From contig MU400597.1 of the NCBI GenBank assembly GCA_022578965.1, positions 119,585 to 183,584 of the forward strand: a stretch of DNA of 64,000 bases, read 5' to 3'. This DNA is from Xylaria sp. FL1777 (Eukaryota; Ascomycota; Sordariomycetes; Xylariales; Xylariaceae). Position numbers and translations under genes: made by a program. Below are positions 12,707 to 26,600 of this stretch, in pieces (within the stretch, counting starts at the first letter, position 1; the number at the start of each line of letters is the position of its first letter). Below the pieces are notes generated by a model. The model searched no databases, was not told where the DNA came from, and saw nothing but the letters and a program-made list of their open reading frames with translations.

Positions 12707-14510
12707 ATGCTATCAACTACGCGGCGATGGTTTCGCCGCAACCGCACCCCCATAGCCATTGGCGTTGGCATCGTGGGCGCCGGCTACCTGGCCACCCAAT
12801 ATGTCATGAGCAAGATCAACAACGCGCGCGAGCGCATGAGTAGTGATCGTATCGCAAAAGAGAAGTGAGCTACAAGACGAATTGGATACACAACCTCCGA
12901 AGACTAACCATCACACAGCCTCCGCCGCCGGTTCGAACAAAATCAGGAAGACTGCACCTTCACGGTCCTAGCCCTACTTCCCTCAGCTACTACGAGTATT
13001 CTCGAAACGATGAACACGGAGAACATTACACTGGAGATCCAGCAGATGAAGGGCACCGCTAGGAGCGTGCGTAGTGGCGAGTCGTCAACGCCAGCGCCGA
13101 GCATTGCGGACACCACCATGACAGAGGAAGAGGGCAAGAGTATAGCGAGTCTGCAGAGTGAAAGTGGCGTCCACGCCAGTCAAGTGGCTTTGCCCTCTGT
13201 TTCCAGCACTGGAGATGCCGCCCAAGACGCTGAACAAGCGGTGCAAAAGCCCCGAAAGACGAAGAGGCAGCTTTGGGATGATTTGACAATAAGCTGTGAG
13301 CACCCTTCGCTTTAAAGAATAGAGCACGTCACACGAAAGCCCTCCCTACTAACCATGACTTCTAGCGATCACGCGAGCCTTCACGCTTGTATACACACTA
13401 GCACTTTTGACAATGCTTACCAGGATCCAACTGAACCTTCTCGGTCGGAGGAGCTACCTATCCAGCGTGATTTCACTAGCAACTGGTGCAGCGCAATCCA
13501 CGATAAACCTCGAGAACAATGATGATGATAACCCGGAGCAGGCGTACGGCAGTGATTTTGAAACCAACCGGAAATACTTGACCTTCAGTTGGTGGTTACT
13601 GAACCGGGGATGGACAGACGTGATGGAAAGGGTTGAGACCGCCGTCCGCGAGGTGTTTGGGCATCTGAGCCCGCGTGATCTATTGAGTTTCGACACTTTC
13701 TCGCAACTCACACTCGAAGTTCGCAAAAAGGTCGAAATGAAGTCAAGCTCCGAGAGACCAGGCGCTCAGTGGCTATCTTGCCTCCTTCCACCCACACCGT
13801 TAGAGGACTTTGTCCTGAAGGAATCTGGCGTCTTGGGTGACAGCGCCACGGCTACTGCAAACCAATCCGGTAGCTCGTCGACCTCTTCACCCACATCAAC
13901 CATAACACCGGCCCTTCGCCGTCTGCTTGACGAGACGTCTGACCTGGTCGAATCCCCAGCCTTCTGTCACGTGCTAACTCTCCTCCTCGATGCCGGCTTC
14001 TCTGTCCTGCTAAATAAGAAACTGCTGACCGGCGCTTTTGGCTCAAGCGCCCCAGCCACGAGTTCCACTCCCGAGCCTCTAGAACAAGCTGCTACCGACC
14101 CCACGACCCGCGCGGTTCTACTACCGAAAATCCTGTCCGTCCTGACGCGACAGGCGCACGTCATTGGAAGTGGCATGCCAAACGAGTACCTGCAGGAAAT
14201 GGAATATGTCCAAGACCTTGGAGCCTTTGCCGCCGTTGTGTATTCAAGTAACTGGGAAAACGAGATCCACCAGGACGAAGAGCTCGTCGCTGCCGCAGCT
14301 GGCCTCAACGACGCTGCCGTTGGCGCTGGGTATGGTGATCAAGGCACGTTTCGGCGGGACCACGTCACTGGGGTGAGGTCATCTCAGGCGATGACAGGCG
14401 ACGAGAGCGTTGTCGTAGTAGATCCCTCGCAAAGCTCGTTTGAGAGTGCGTGGGAAAAGGCCCTCGAGTCTTCCCAGACGGCAGTGTCACAGTCACAATC
14501 GCAGTCATGA
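12707..14510 (+). CDS. PEX3: Peroxisomal biogenesis factor Pex3
   Basis: Peroxisomal membrane protein that docks Pex19 with its cargo and so seeds membrane-protein import; in yeasts it also recruits the pexophagy receptor. Exons 12707-12864, 12919-13295 and 13366-14510 give 559 residues. The N-terminus MLSTTRRWFRRNRTP is basic and is followed by a membrane segment (about 15-33, IAIGVGIVGAGYLATQYV). Splicing restores KENLRRRFEQNQEDCTFTVL, the Pex3 hallmark, and later KTKRQLWDDL and a second hydrophobic helix (FTLVYTLALLTMLTRIQLNL, about 184-203). SDFETNRKYLTFSWWLLNRGW is also typical. Donors are GTGAGC; acceptors are CAG and TAG. The C-terminus is Ser/Gln-rich. It converges on BET5 with 895 nt between stop codons. 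Confidence 0.95.
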
Positions 14511-15405
14511 CCGACAGCTAGTTCTCATATACCTTTATAGCTCGGAAATTAGCTATTACTGGTACCGCCACATATAGGATCACCATAACTAGCTGAGAAA
14601 GACGTATCTTGGGAAATTGCGTGGGCTTGGAGAAAGGTGATATCGTGCGGTCTCTACGACTGAACTACGACTATTGCGTCACCTGAGTCGAAATCCCCCT
14701 TTCAAAGGCCGATATAAGCAAGAGGACAGACAGAACACAGCGAATAATTGGGGTATATTCTGCAAGAACGGCGTAGGCATAGTGGTGGAAAGGCATGCAT
14801 GCACTAAACAATGGGCGTTGTGATAGTTTTTCATCGAGACTAATAAGGGATAAACGGGTGGATAACTAGACTACATACAACTGGATACTAGGTATGAACG
14901 ACAACACGCGTTAGCTGATGTGTATATTATTATTATTGTATTTTTGGGCTGCTGAGGTTTCGCCCTATCGTCCATAAATAGGGTGGACGTGTAATCTATA
15001 TCATAGCATATCACGGGCTGGCAACAAAATGCCACAATTGCCCTTCTCTCATGCAAAGTTGATCGCTTGCTTGCAAGTCCCGCTAGGAAGATAAGGGAAC
15101 CAATAGCTCCCAGGACACAATCTCTAAAAGGTACGGTACCAGACTGACGCAGATGATAAGGTGATGCCAAGCTGGCTCTCTCCTTCAGAATCTAGATGTG
15201 GTATCCCAGTAATAAGTTTCCCGTTACTAGTATCCCCGAGATGCAACCAAAAGCCACCTTCGTTGGCTTGCTGGCATTTATATCGCCCGCGCTGACGGGA
15301 TACCCTCCTCTTCTACAGCGCTGCGTTGTCAGGGGAGCCTGACGTATGGACTTGTCTCTTGTTTGACTGAGACTCACCAAGAGCCATCTCTATCTTGATC
15401 TTCTC
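14511..15405. other. Intergenic region between convergent PEX3 and BET5
   Basis: Only 3' untranslated sequence is expected. A 99-codon open frame on the minus strand (14871-15170) has no recognisable features. Confidence 0.6.
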
Positions 15406-16411
15406 TCACATTAGCCCACGGATGAACTTGTCCAGGCCGAGCTCGAACATCTCGTTCCGCACGCCCTCGCCACCTTTATGTTCCACAGGCGACAAGGGGT
15501 TCTTGACCACTGTAAGCGAGGCAGATATTAGTCTGATTGATTACATGATAATCACTAGTATATGAACCCCAACACCGGCGTTCGATGGAAGAGCAAGCAA
15601 GCAGTAGAGTAACATGACATAGAGAAAGGAAATATGATAAGGGGTTCGCCTAAAACTCACCATACTCAACCCAGAGATTAATGTAAATCTGGTGTAAGAC
15701 GTTGCGCATGCTGAGGGCGCCGGGCTCGGTCAGCAGGGCGAAGCGCAGGTTCGTGGGCGTTTCGTAGTAGTGCAACTTGTACTGGGCGGTGCGGAAGGAG
15801 ATGAAGGCGTCGTCGTCGCCGCCCAGCTTGCGCACCATGTTCCGCAGGCTGAAGACGGTGCCGAAGATCAGCTTGGCGTCGTCGGCATTCTTGTTCCGCC
15901 GCGGCTTAGAAGGAGGCGGTTGGTCTGTTGTTGCTGCCGCTGTCGTCGCGGTTGGGTCACCGCCGTTCGCTTGCTGTCGGTGCTGGTCGGACGTGGCCGA
16001 GGGAGGGAGCGCTGGGGGATTCGACGCCCCGGACTGCAGCCATTTTTTCGAGTAGATGCACTCCGCTGCGAGATGTGGGATAGATTGTTAGCGAAAGAGG
16101 CCTCTTGTTTGTCTGCTTGTGCATCGGTTGGGTTGTTCGTGTGGTGCTGTGCTTATGCTTTCCCCTCCTCGCCTCGCCTGGCGGACTGCCTGACTGCCTA
16201 TCTGCCTGCTTGCTTGGACGCGTGAAGTGTATAAACCACATCACAACGCATCACATCCCGTCCTGCCGGTGGAGGGTCGGCATGGCCATAGGCGCAACAC
16301 GCGGCTGACTTGGGTTGACGAGGCTCCGCTACGCTCGGCCTGCCCAGACTCGACTAGATTCGACTTACTGTGGCGGTCAAAGATGTACAAGGAATAGACC
16401 TGGACGGGCAT
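15406..16411 (-). CDS. BET5: TRAPP complex subunit Bet5 (TRAPPC1)
   Basis: Core longin-domain subunit of the TRAPP complexes, the exchange factor for Rab1/Ypt1 in ER-to-Golgi and autophagic traffic. Minus-strand exons 16411-16369, 16065-15661 and 15509-15406 give 183 residues. The N-terminus MPVQVYSLYIFDRHTECIYSKKW is the first longin strand pair. AKLIFGTVFSLRNMVRKL (78-95), YKLHYYETPTNLRFALLT (110-127) and the last-exon VVKNPLSPVE are diagnostic. An insert of about 45 residues (28-73, rich in A, T, P, Q, N) interrupts the domain after the first strands and makes the protein longer than yeast Bet5. The first intron is long (303 nt). Donors are GTAAGT and GTGAGT. Confidence 0.94.
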
Positions 16412-18057
16412 GACGCCGGCGCGGGGTTCCCTAGCTAAGACTAGAGGTAGAGAGCTCACATGCCCGTGGATAATGGCGGGTGGGTTTGTTTGCGATGAAG
16501 CGGTTGTTGGGGTCTGCTTGAAGCTTGAGATGAGGGCAGGTAATCGAAAGTGCTCTAGACTAATTAATCGGGTACGACTTAATTACCCACAGACTTATGT
16601 AAGTACCTCCGTACAGTAGTACAGTTGCAGGCCGTACATAAGTAGGTAAGTTCCTTGCCTGATGAGGCTTAGCTTGAGAGCATACTCAAGTTCAACCATA
16701 CATGTGGGTAGGTAGACTAGGTACCTATGTTGAATTTCTCACCAGCCTCAAAAAGCGGCTACAGCGGCATGCCCGACGGCAAACACGGCACTTGGATCTA
16801 TTGTTACCGGCTGAACGGCATTCTCATTCGGTCTAGAATACAACTCGGCCTTTATTTATATGCTCTTTTAAGCTTATAAGGCTTGCTGTCAGTGTATCAA
16901 TATTTTTCAAAGATATCCACACTAAGTACCTCGGGAGGTATTGTTTAGTGTTTAAGGTTGTTGCCAGATTTCAAACTTTATACCAATGATCGATCTTTCT
17001 TATATGCTAGTCTATCTATCTATATAGTGACCAGTAGCCTTTAAGAATCTACCTAAGGTATGATTGATGCACTAAGGGCTCACAACTCCCCTACTAAAAA
17101 TAGTTATGTTATATAAACTTACAAGGTTGCGAAATAAATGAAAAGACAACTTCAGGTTCTTACTCCCGAGGCACTATCAAAATAGGTAGCCTATACTAAG
17201 TATAACATCTACTCATATTATTTATCATTCACAACTATTATTGCACAAGTATATTACAGGCATGCCGGTTGCTTCCTTGGCATGTAGGAAGTGCTTGGTG
17301 TTGATAACAGATGGATGGCTGTTTGTATAGAAGTTCTGGACCTCTGAAGCTCTCCCTTGACAGCCCTACAGTTCACCTATCTAATGCCTGAAGTAAGTAC
17401 CCACCCGGTCGATTAGGTAGCCTATACTAACTTAGGAAGTGCAGGGCCCCCAAACTGGGGCATTCTCGCTGCAGCAGGGGTGACTGGATGGGTATGGCAA
17501 AGCTGATTTGCTAGATGCCCGAATTAGCTGCTGTTGGGCTGAACCGAGCCAGAAGTGATTTTCTATGCTTGTTCCTGGCATCCTGGCTTTGTCCGCACAT
17601 GGGCACTAACGCAAGTGCTAGTATATACTACTCTACTTCGCTACGCAGCATTCTTCTTATTATGTAGGTAGTATATGTAGGTAGGTATAGTGTCGTCCTG
17701 ACCACAACACTTATCATCACACTACCTAGGTATTCATTTGCGAGCCAGCAAGGAGAGAAGGCTCCAGCATCCAGCCGGCCACCGTGACATCTGCCTCATC
17801 TGCCTCATCTTCTCTCTCTCTTTCTATCTCTCCTTATAACCACGTCATTCACCCCCGTCTGTGATGTGTTCCTCTTGATGCCATATTATCCCTTGCCCTT
17901 CCTTGGCCGTCCACACCCCATATATATATTTCTGGTAATCTGGGTTGGTGTCCTACGTGTTCACCTCCGAGGGTCTGCCCACGCATAGTCCTTCCAGTTC
18001 CCATTGTTTTTGTTATCTCGGCCAGCTTGCTCAACGGGATCAACACCCGGCTATACC
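16412..18057. other. Intergenic divergent promoter region, BET5 to the CaMKK-type kinase
   Basis: 1.65 kb with no recognised gene. Clusters of TACCTA/GTAGGTA words occur at 16590-16735, 17390-17430 and 17640-17690. Pyrimidine-rich tracts at 17790-17850 probably belong to the kinase leader. Confidence 0.6.
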
Positions 18058-20603
18058 ATGATAGAAACACCAACTGCTTCCTTATCAGCGGAACCAGACA
18101 ACGCGGCTGTCGATATGGCCACTGCGAGCAGCCCTCGCAGCCTGCCTACCCCACCATCGCCGCGACCGCGCATCAGTATCGAGCAAATTGCTGATGCCGC
18201 AAACGAATCAGCTTCTGCCCCTCACCTGTAAGTTGCAGCTTAGACTGCTTAGGTAGCTAAATATACCTACTCTCTGTCGCAAAGCTGCCCCGCGATGTGC
18301 GACGCTCAGACATGGTTTTCTAAGACATGCACATGGCAGATCGGCACTCCCTCTTGCTCCGTTAAGTCCCTTAAGACATCACAAGAGGACTCCGTCGCAG
18401 CACCGCGAAGTCAAAGTAAGGAAGCATGCCATCTGTTGTGCCAGCTGTGTGTGCGCCAAAGTGGGCTAATTTGAGGTCCCGCCGTCCTTTTTTTTCTAGG
18501 AGACTCTGGATGCCAAATACACGAACGACGAGATTGACGGGATATCGCAATCTACTGTCAATCAATATACAATCGGGGAAGAGATTGGCCGGGGCTCTTA
18601 CGGTGCCGTCCATATAGCTACCGACCAGTTTGGGGATGAATATGTAAGCGCACATGTTATATAGCAGTTGCCGCAGCAGATAGTTGCTCACCCACTTCAC
18701 CGTAGGCCATTAAGGAATTTTCCAAGTCCCGCCTGCGGAAGCGAGCGCAGTCCCATATCCTGAGGCGTCCTGGACCCGGGACACCACGCCAGCAAGCACC
18801 CGGCATGGGACTGAATAACTTCTACAGGAAGCAGTTTGGCCGCCAGGAGGATGCCGAAGCCAAAGACGCCCTATACTTGATCCGTGCTGAGATCGCCATC
18901 ATGAAGAAACTGAATCATCCTAACCTTGTTTCCCTGATTGAGGTCCTCGACGACCCCGAAGATGACTCTTTATACATGGTCTTAGAAATGTGTAAAAAGG
19001 GCGTTGTCATGAAGATCGATCTGGATCAACAGGCTACTCCCTACAAAAGCGAACTTTGCCGTACTTGGTTTCGTGATCTAATTCTCGGCATTGAATATCG
19101 TGAGTCTGGCTTCATTGCATAGTTACTTCCGCGTGGCACTCTTTAACACGCCAACAGTGCATGCTCAAAACATCATTCACCGTGACATAAAACCCGATAA
19201 CCTACTTTTGACGAAAGACGATGTACTCAAGATTGTTGACTTCGGAGTCTCCGAGATGTTTGAGAAGTCAAATCTGATGATGACAAACAAGTCTGCCGGA
19301 TCCCCAGCCTTTATACCACCAGAGCTCTGTCAGGCTAGGCATGGAGACGTATCCGGCAAGGCTGCAGATGTCTGGTCCATGGGCGTCACACTCTACTGTC
19401 TGAAGTATGGGAGGTTACCATTTAACGGCAATCATGTCTTAGATATGTATGAAGCGATTCGAGAGAAATCATTTTTTCTCCCCGACGGAGAGGACGCGGA
19501 TTTTGTAGACCTGATTACACGGATCCTGGACAAGAATAGCAGCACGAGAATCACACTACCAGAAATTCGAGTAAGCTTCTGTTTGACAAATCGGTGTGCA
19601 GATAATGCTGACTGTTGCTAGAACCATCCCTGGGTGACAAGAAATGGGGATGACCCTCTTCTGCCCGAAGAAGAGAATTGCTCTGACATGGTGGAAACGC
19701 CCAATGAGCTTGAGGTGAACCACGCTTTCACACGCAAGATGGATCATCTGATCTGTGTCGTAAGCAGTTCTAACGTTAAAGTATTGTTATTTCCGTTGCT
19801 AAAATCTGTCCTAGTTAAAAGCCATACGACGCTTCAAGGGTCTCATTTCACAAAGTCGGGTCACAACACCACGAATTCCCCAAGCCCCTCGAGTACAGGC
19901 AAAGGAAAATAAGATGGAACCACTGGCATCTTGGTCATCTTCGGATCAAGCTTCCGAGCCAGCTGAACCGGTTCAACAGAAATCTGTTGCTCAAGAAGCT
20001 GCTGAGCTCATTGAACAACGTAAAGCCTACCTACGAATGGGTCTACCTTTAACAGCTATTAGTTCGGGACAAAAAGTCAAGGAAGAGTCTCACGCCCCTG
20101 GCCTAGCCGAGAAAAGTGCCTTGTTCCTTGGGATTGGGACCGGTGGGGATGATGAGCTCTCTACTTCCGATGATAAGACCGAAATTGTCGCGGAATCCCC
20201 CTCAGGCATTGATTTCGACGTCTATGATCGTGCTTTTGAGACGGAGATCAGGCGAATCCGCTCAGACAGAAAGAAGAACCGGTCCTGGACATATATGACA
20301 AAGATGCTTGGTGAGAAAGAGAGGGATAAGTATGTTGGAGACGACTGCATGATTATCGAGGCAGGAAAGTCATTAGCAACATCGGCGATGTCGAAAGCAC
20401 ATTCTCTAGTGCGCGAGGCTGAGCGCAGCCATCGTGGAGAAGAACCGACAGACCACCCCGATTTCCTGCCAACAAAAGGCGAAGAAAGCGCCCAAAGAGT
20501 CGTGGAAGCGGCAAAGGAGACGGGTTCCAGGTTTGCAGATCTAGTAGTATCGTTGACGAAAGACATGAAGGACAAAGCAACAACCCAGGAGCAAAATGAT
20601 TGA
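18058..20603 (+). CDS. SNF1-activating / CaMKK-type Ser/Thr kinase (SAK1/ssp1 family)
   Basis: Upstream kinase expected to phosphorylate the activation loop of Snf1/AMPK under glucose limitation or stress. Seven exons: 18058-18227, 18340-18415, 18500-18643, 18706-19099, 19158-19570, 19622-19759 and 19815-20603; 707 residues. The small second exon encodes the conserved RTPSQHREVK just before ETLDAKYTND. Kinase domain about 105-403: glycine loop GRGSYGAV (112-119), catalytic lysine K133, HRDIKPDNLL (D271), DFGVSEMF (D289), SAGSPAFIPPEL and final NHPW. Between K133 and the C-helix lies an Arg/Pro-rich insert (LRRPGPGTPRQQAPG), the RP insert that marks the CaMKK group. The tail after 403 is disordered, with the basic segment LKAIRRFKGLIS. 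All splice joins keep frame. Assignment to the CaMKK/Sak1 group is strong; which of the yeast paralogues it matches best is not decided. Confidence 0.93.
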
Positions 20604-23600
20604 TACACGATACACTGCCGAATACTGAACTATACACGCCAGTCAGCTATACCAACGGCATTGATTATAAAAACATGACTCTCAGTGATCATGACACTAC
20701 TGAGGCTCGCGGGGAATCATATAAAAGAGCTGGCACTTGGTTATATGAAAAGAGACAGAGAGAGAAAAAATATATTTGGTTGTGTCTGAGTAATTTTACA
20801 TGATATACGGACATTAATATGAATCTTCAACTATCCCACATAGGTACAGGAGGCTATGAAAAGATGCACACATACATAGAAGCTCGGGTGTCAGTTCAAA
20901 TCAAACGCCCTTCCCAAGATCATCTCTATGCGGCATCGTGAAGCTACCTAGATACTGAGTTCGCTAGTAGAATTCACTCGGGCATGAATGTCTCTTCATA
21001 TGGAGTGAGATGAACTTTTCACTCTCAGTAATCCAGCCTCTCATGACGTCATATCTGAGAGGGGTAGATACTACTAAATCTGGTGGATACCGGAAAGTAA
21101 GGAGAGTAAAAGAAGGATTGAATAGAGACGAATTTCCAAAACAAAAACAAAAACGAACCATCCACCATAGTAGTCTCTGCCAAAGGAACGACAAGATAAG
21201 CATTTGTCTAGTAAGCCAGTGATCTGCCCGTTACGAAACACCGGATCAAGGAACTTGAACCGATGGATTTGTAAATACCGGAGTGTGGTACTAGTCATGT
21301 CTCTATAAGCGCCACCCAGGAACATGACATACTCCAGCGAATGTTAGCCAGCCAATGTCTCGAGAGGGCATGTAGCGACACGTCAGACAGCCGTCTCAAC
21401 ATAGGGCGTCAGTTCCAGTTCAGTCCAGCCCAATCCAGCCCAATAGTAGGTAGATTTGGAGGTAGGGTGATCCAGTCGTGGCTAAACTATCTGCCATACG
21501 TAAATTTCTCATGGTTGTCAGTTCAAGCTCATAAGCGCAAAAACGTTGTGGTAACCCCACCTCCATGCCGACGTGGCTTTAGTCTGAAGTGTTGCTGTAT
21601 GAGTTCGGATGGAGGTTAGCTTATATGTACAAGGTTCTGTCATTGTCATCGTGATGCCCAGTGTCTGACATGCGTTGAGTTGTCTTCATGTGATTTCCCG
21701 ACGTGTCCCCCGTCGCTTGAGGTTTCACCTAGTTCGCCGTAGTTTAGCTTATTAGATTAGTGCACGTAGTATATGGTAGAATCCACAGCAGTGTTAGACA
21801 CGAGGCATGTGACTGTGTTAGGGCGTGCCCGAAGTAAATTACCTAGTCTCGAAAGAAACTGCCCCGCGGAAGAATTCGTGCGGAGATGGGTGAGGGGATT
21901 ATGCGGGATGTTACCACATTTCGGCGATGAGGAAAAGAGAAAATGCCCAACCCCACGTTTTGTCCCCAGATTTTCAGGGTTCAGATACCCCGTACTTTTT
22001 CTGCTGTGTTTCAACAAGACGACCGTTCTCTCTCTCGCCGCCAAGATACATGGCCAAGACAAGCAGCCAAGCCGATCTGATTCGGTAAAACTTCGCTAGC
22101 TGCTCTTGACTAAAACACGTTCGTGCAATGAGTATCTAGTCTCGGTCCTAATGCACCGATACACCATTTAGACAAGGTTACGAGCAGCCGATACCTGCTA
22201 ACCAGTGGTGGTATTTTGGTCTCACTGCCCGGCTCCTTCCATCATCTGTTCAACGTCTAAGATGGGCAGGCCTATGCGAGGTTTTAGCCCTAATGAAATC
22301 ACTCGTTGGTATTCAAGTTTACCCAGACAAGGAGGAACTATCACGCCGCTCTTGGGTAGCTATAGCCGAAGAACGTAGTTCAGAAGGCCACAGCATGAAC
22401 AGGTACACTAGAACAGCCCTTGACCAATAGAATGTGGCACTATAGCCAGCATAAATCCACGTTGGACAATTATAGGTGAACGTCGGCGGAGGTAGAGCCG
22501 TAGCCAAGAAGCCCTGTATTGATCAGCAATGGTTATCTTTGGTATGACGCTTTGTCGAACCTCGCTGTTACTCCATTACCCCATTACTCCATTTACTATG
22601 CAGGTCTTCATGATTTCCGAGAGAAATGCCGAATTGAGAACAATACAGATCAAGGTCCTTTCACCTAATGGACGAAGTTCCTAGAAGCGGTCGAGAACGG
22701 AGCAGGAACAGTTCTTGGCTGGCCAATGCGGAAAGAATTGATGTGCACGGTGAGTTATATCACCAACTTGCATTCTGTAATGGAGGGCAGACTCTCCAAT
22801 AATAGCTCAGCGGCTCGGTGGATGTTTGGCGATACGCCGAACCGCTGGTCAAAGGGATTTTCCATACCTGTCATTCGATTCGCCTGGGAACATGGACAGC
22901 GCTCACTCGCTTATCTATCTCCAAAAAAAGGCATTACAGTGGCGTTTGGAGCATTGCTTGTTTGCCTTTCACGAACACATGCCATATCTCGCGTATGCGA
23001 AGAAGAAGAAGAGGTGAGCGGGAATGAAAAGCATCAGGGGTTTGAAATGCGAGGCGGTGGAGGTTCACTGCAGCCAAAGCAGCCCCTATCTTGTGTCATC
23101 GAGCTGAGCATGTTGGAAGGACACTATCCGACCACTCATCTTTTGATGTTCGGCCACGGGTTTGGATGGTGATATGATCCGATCATGTGTCTTGCGCAAG
23201 GGTTTCACTGAAGCCACATGTGTTTGTTTGGTCAAGCAGGGAGCAGAGAGGATCCGATAAGATGACAGCCTGCGCGCCATTGCCCAGGGCACCTTACTTA
23301 AGGCATGAAAGAAGGCATGATTGGTATGGCAGGTCCGGGACTGTACTTACAGACTGCGTAAGTACAGTACTTGATGGAGGTAGATACCTCAGGGAGCTGT
23401 TTTGAGCTCGGCCCAATAGGATGGCGTGTTGGTGGAGTGAAGGGGCGAAGGGGTGAAAACTTGCCAACAGACCGGTACCTATTCCTGGGATTGTAGCTAC
23501 ACTTATGCAGGTAGCTATGTACTGTACCAAAGCTAGCTTATGTGACGTCATTACTTCCCTTCCCGTTAAGAACCCTTTCCGATTCTGTAAAGCATAGGAG

Positions 23601-26600
23601 CTAGCTACAGTACTGTACTTGGCTACATAAGTGAAGGATCACCATAGTAGCACCTCTACATAGTGAAAGCTCTGGGTTGCAGCCGAGAGCGATACTACAT
23701 CCTCCGAATAGTAGCATATGGTGAAGAAATCCCCATTTGGGCCTCCGTCTGCGCCTATACCTTGAAAATTGAGATCCCGAGTGCTCGCCCGAGGTCGGCT
23801 ATTGAAAACATCTGTTTTCTGTTTTGCTCGACGCTTAATAGAACCGAATACTACCCCTACGGCAATTTCCATCACACATGCAGTGCGGTATTGCGGTACC
23901 TATCCCAGACTGCTGGGTCCCCCTCGCAATGTCAAGTACATATGTACCGAACCTGTAGTATACTTAGATCAAATAGAAAGCGCCTACATACACGTCAGGC
24001 GAATGCAGAGCAATAACAGACAGTACTAATGTAGCCATTCTGATATGGAGGAAGCCACTTTTTTCTTCTCCCGCCGCCGTATATGTACAGTATGGGACCT
24101 AGGTATGCAGGGTCACTGCTGCGAGTGAGCAGCGGGCGTTGGTAGCGGGCGTTAGGTGGAGTCTAGAGTGAGGCCTCCCTGCTCTGAAAGCGAATGGCAT
24201 CAAGGTGAGGCCAGAAATCTATGCTTGGCACAGGGGCCAGGAACTGCACTGCAGGTCAGAGCTTCGCATGTCTGCGGTCCGCCGACATGTGCGGATAATA
24301 ACCTTGCAGCAGGCCGACTTAAGCTTTGTCAAGCACAGGACTCGACGGCAGCCGCACTGTCGTCTCTGCCATGTCCTTCGTCCCGGGGGGCCACTCGCCT
24401 GGAAAGGAAGTTGTTTGCCGTGCCGCCGTCTTTGTGCACTCTACACAAAACAGATGGCGATAGGCGGTGTCACTGTCGGTGTACCTCTCCCGGCGGGCGA
24501 ATTGGGGAACGCGAAGTGGCCGAAATAGGAGAAGCTCATCAGCAAATTCGGGCGTGTTGCAGCCTGCATACCTACCTGGGGCGACTCAGTCGACGGTCTG
24601 ACCAGCGTATCGATCACATCCGAGCTTGCCCGAATTTTAGTCGATGCCGCCGTTGGCGTGCTGGACCGGGTTTCGAGCGGTGAGCCAAATGGTGCATTGG
24701 CGGCGTGCTCTGCTCTGTACAGTTTGTTAGATGGGGAAGTCCTCCCAAGCTGGGAGATCTCCACGTCCTGTACATGGTGCCGAAGGGGCCCGTAAACAAG
24801 GCTACAAGACGTCGCTCGACCTGTCCGTCATGCATGTCCGATATGGCTGACGGGAGGGTTGCCGATTGCCCTGCATATGTCGACTCCAACATGGCAGCAG
24901 CATTTTGCAGAAATGCCTCATACACACATGCAGACACTGGACACGGATGGATTTCTCGCCCATGCATGCATATAGCTATGTAACGTGTGTCCAATCTCGT
25001 TGGACGATACGTCTTCTAGCCACCTCCGGCATTTATGAAAACGCCAGAGCTGTCATGGGCAAGCTCTTGCGAGTGGATGCTACCAAGCCAAATCATTTAT
25101 ACTACAGGCGGGTCCAGACAGTTGCAATAAAAACACACAAGAGAAATGCCTTCCTCGGACGGGAAACGGCACAGTGACTATTTTTTTTTAAATAAAAAAA
25201 GCATGCAACCCAGTCCTTTTGGCGAAGAAAAAAAAAAGGGTTAGAAATGACTCGTCGCTGATGCTGACTGTCCTGGACTAACCCAGAAAACCTATAGTAC
25301 CTACATGAAAGACTGCGAATGAAGACAAACATGGGTGATCTGGGTCGTCTTTTGCTCCATGTAGTTAACAAACAAATGTGAAACTAGATGATGGTCGTTT
25401 GGTCCATCAGTACATGTAGTTGTAGTAGGTATGCTTTGATGTCTATACTACGTAGTAGATGCTGTTGTTGTATATTGTTACCGATTTGGTGTACCATTTG
25501 GTGTACCTAGACTATTTCGCATGAGGCTCTTTGTTTGCAGGAAGAACCAAACTTCGGCTACACAGCTCATCTGTCCAAATACTACAATGGACAGGGCAGG
25601 CCTCGCTGGGCAACCTAGGTACCCAAGTACAGTAGCAGGTTTTTATATGATGTTGCTTCATCGTGGTATAATAACACTACACTAGGCCGTGGGCTAAATA
25701 GTACACGGTACGGTATACTATTAAAACTCGTGAACAAGACCATATGCACACCCTTCTGCCTTGAAACCCTACGGCACTCCACTAGAGTGGGGGCCACATA
25801 TAATGCAATGCAGGCTATAATTACTAAATCCAGCAGCCTACTTACAACCCTCTACTGTAACCTTTACATACATACGCAGTATACACCAACCATAATCCCA
25901 GTAAGATCGTAAATTCAGCATTATGTAGCCCAAGAGCAGATATGGGCTGAAAGCAGAACCAGACATTCCTATCTGACGTTGGCATTGTATAAGATAGTGC
26001 GGTAATATGACCTCCCTCCATGGGCCATACCTGTGGTGGCAAAGAGCGTTTGTATTGGCTAGGTGCGAAGCTGACAATATATCAATGTATACTAGAATAT
26101 AAGTACCCTCGGTATATATGTAGCCTTTGGTAGGCTGTTGGATGTCTCTCTAACTTAACTTGGATTTGCAATACCTAGGGCCCTGTGAATACCGCAACTA
26201 GTCATTAGCACATGGCGGTATAATTCCAGTCACTTCTAGTATTCCGCCTTTTGGTCAGCATCTCTTTAAGATTATGATAGGATGTGTCAAGGCTAGCCTA
26301 GCTTACGGAGGTAAGCTAAGATAGATTGTCCAAATGAGAATAAGGTACCTACACATTTCATACTACCGGTACCTCGGTATGTGAGTTTCTGTCAGCTCAG
26401 CTCAACCACCGTCCTGGATTACGGCACCGTACCTATATGGGGAGATCGCCATCCGTCATACCAAACGTCGGCGCCATGCATGTGGTTCAGATACAGAACT
26501 TCGATTGTATACTATAAGCGCGGGTAGGTGTTCTACTCACACACTTACTCAGTGCAGACATTGTCAATATCCCGGAAGGTAACCTTACCAGTGGGTAAGT

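Noticed and set aside
22726..23172. 148-codon open frame
   Set aside because: Overlapped by other open frames, no known domain and no splice context; chance is more likely.
24156..24994. Overlapping open frames of 107-175 codons on both strands
   Set aside because: A locally GC-rich stretch opens several frames at once; none shows a family motif or a codon pattern that singles it out.
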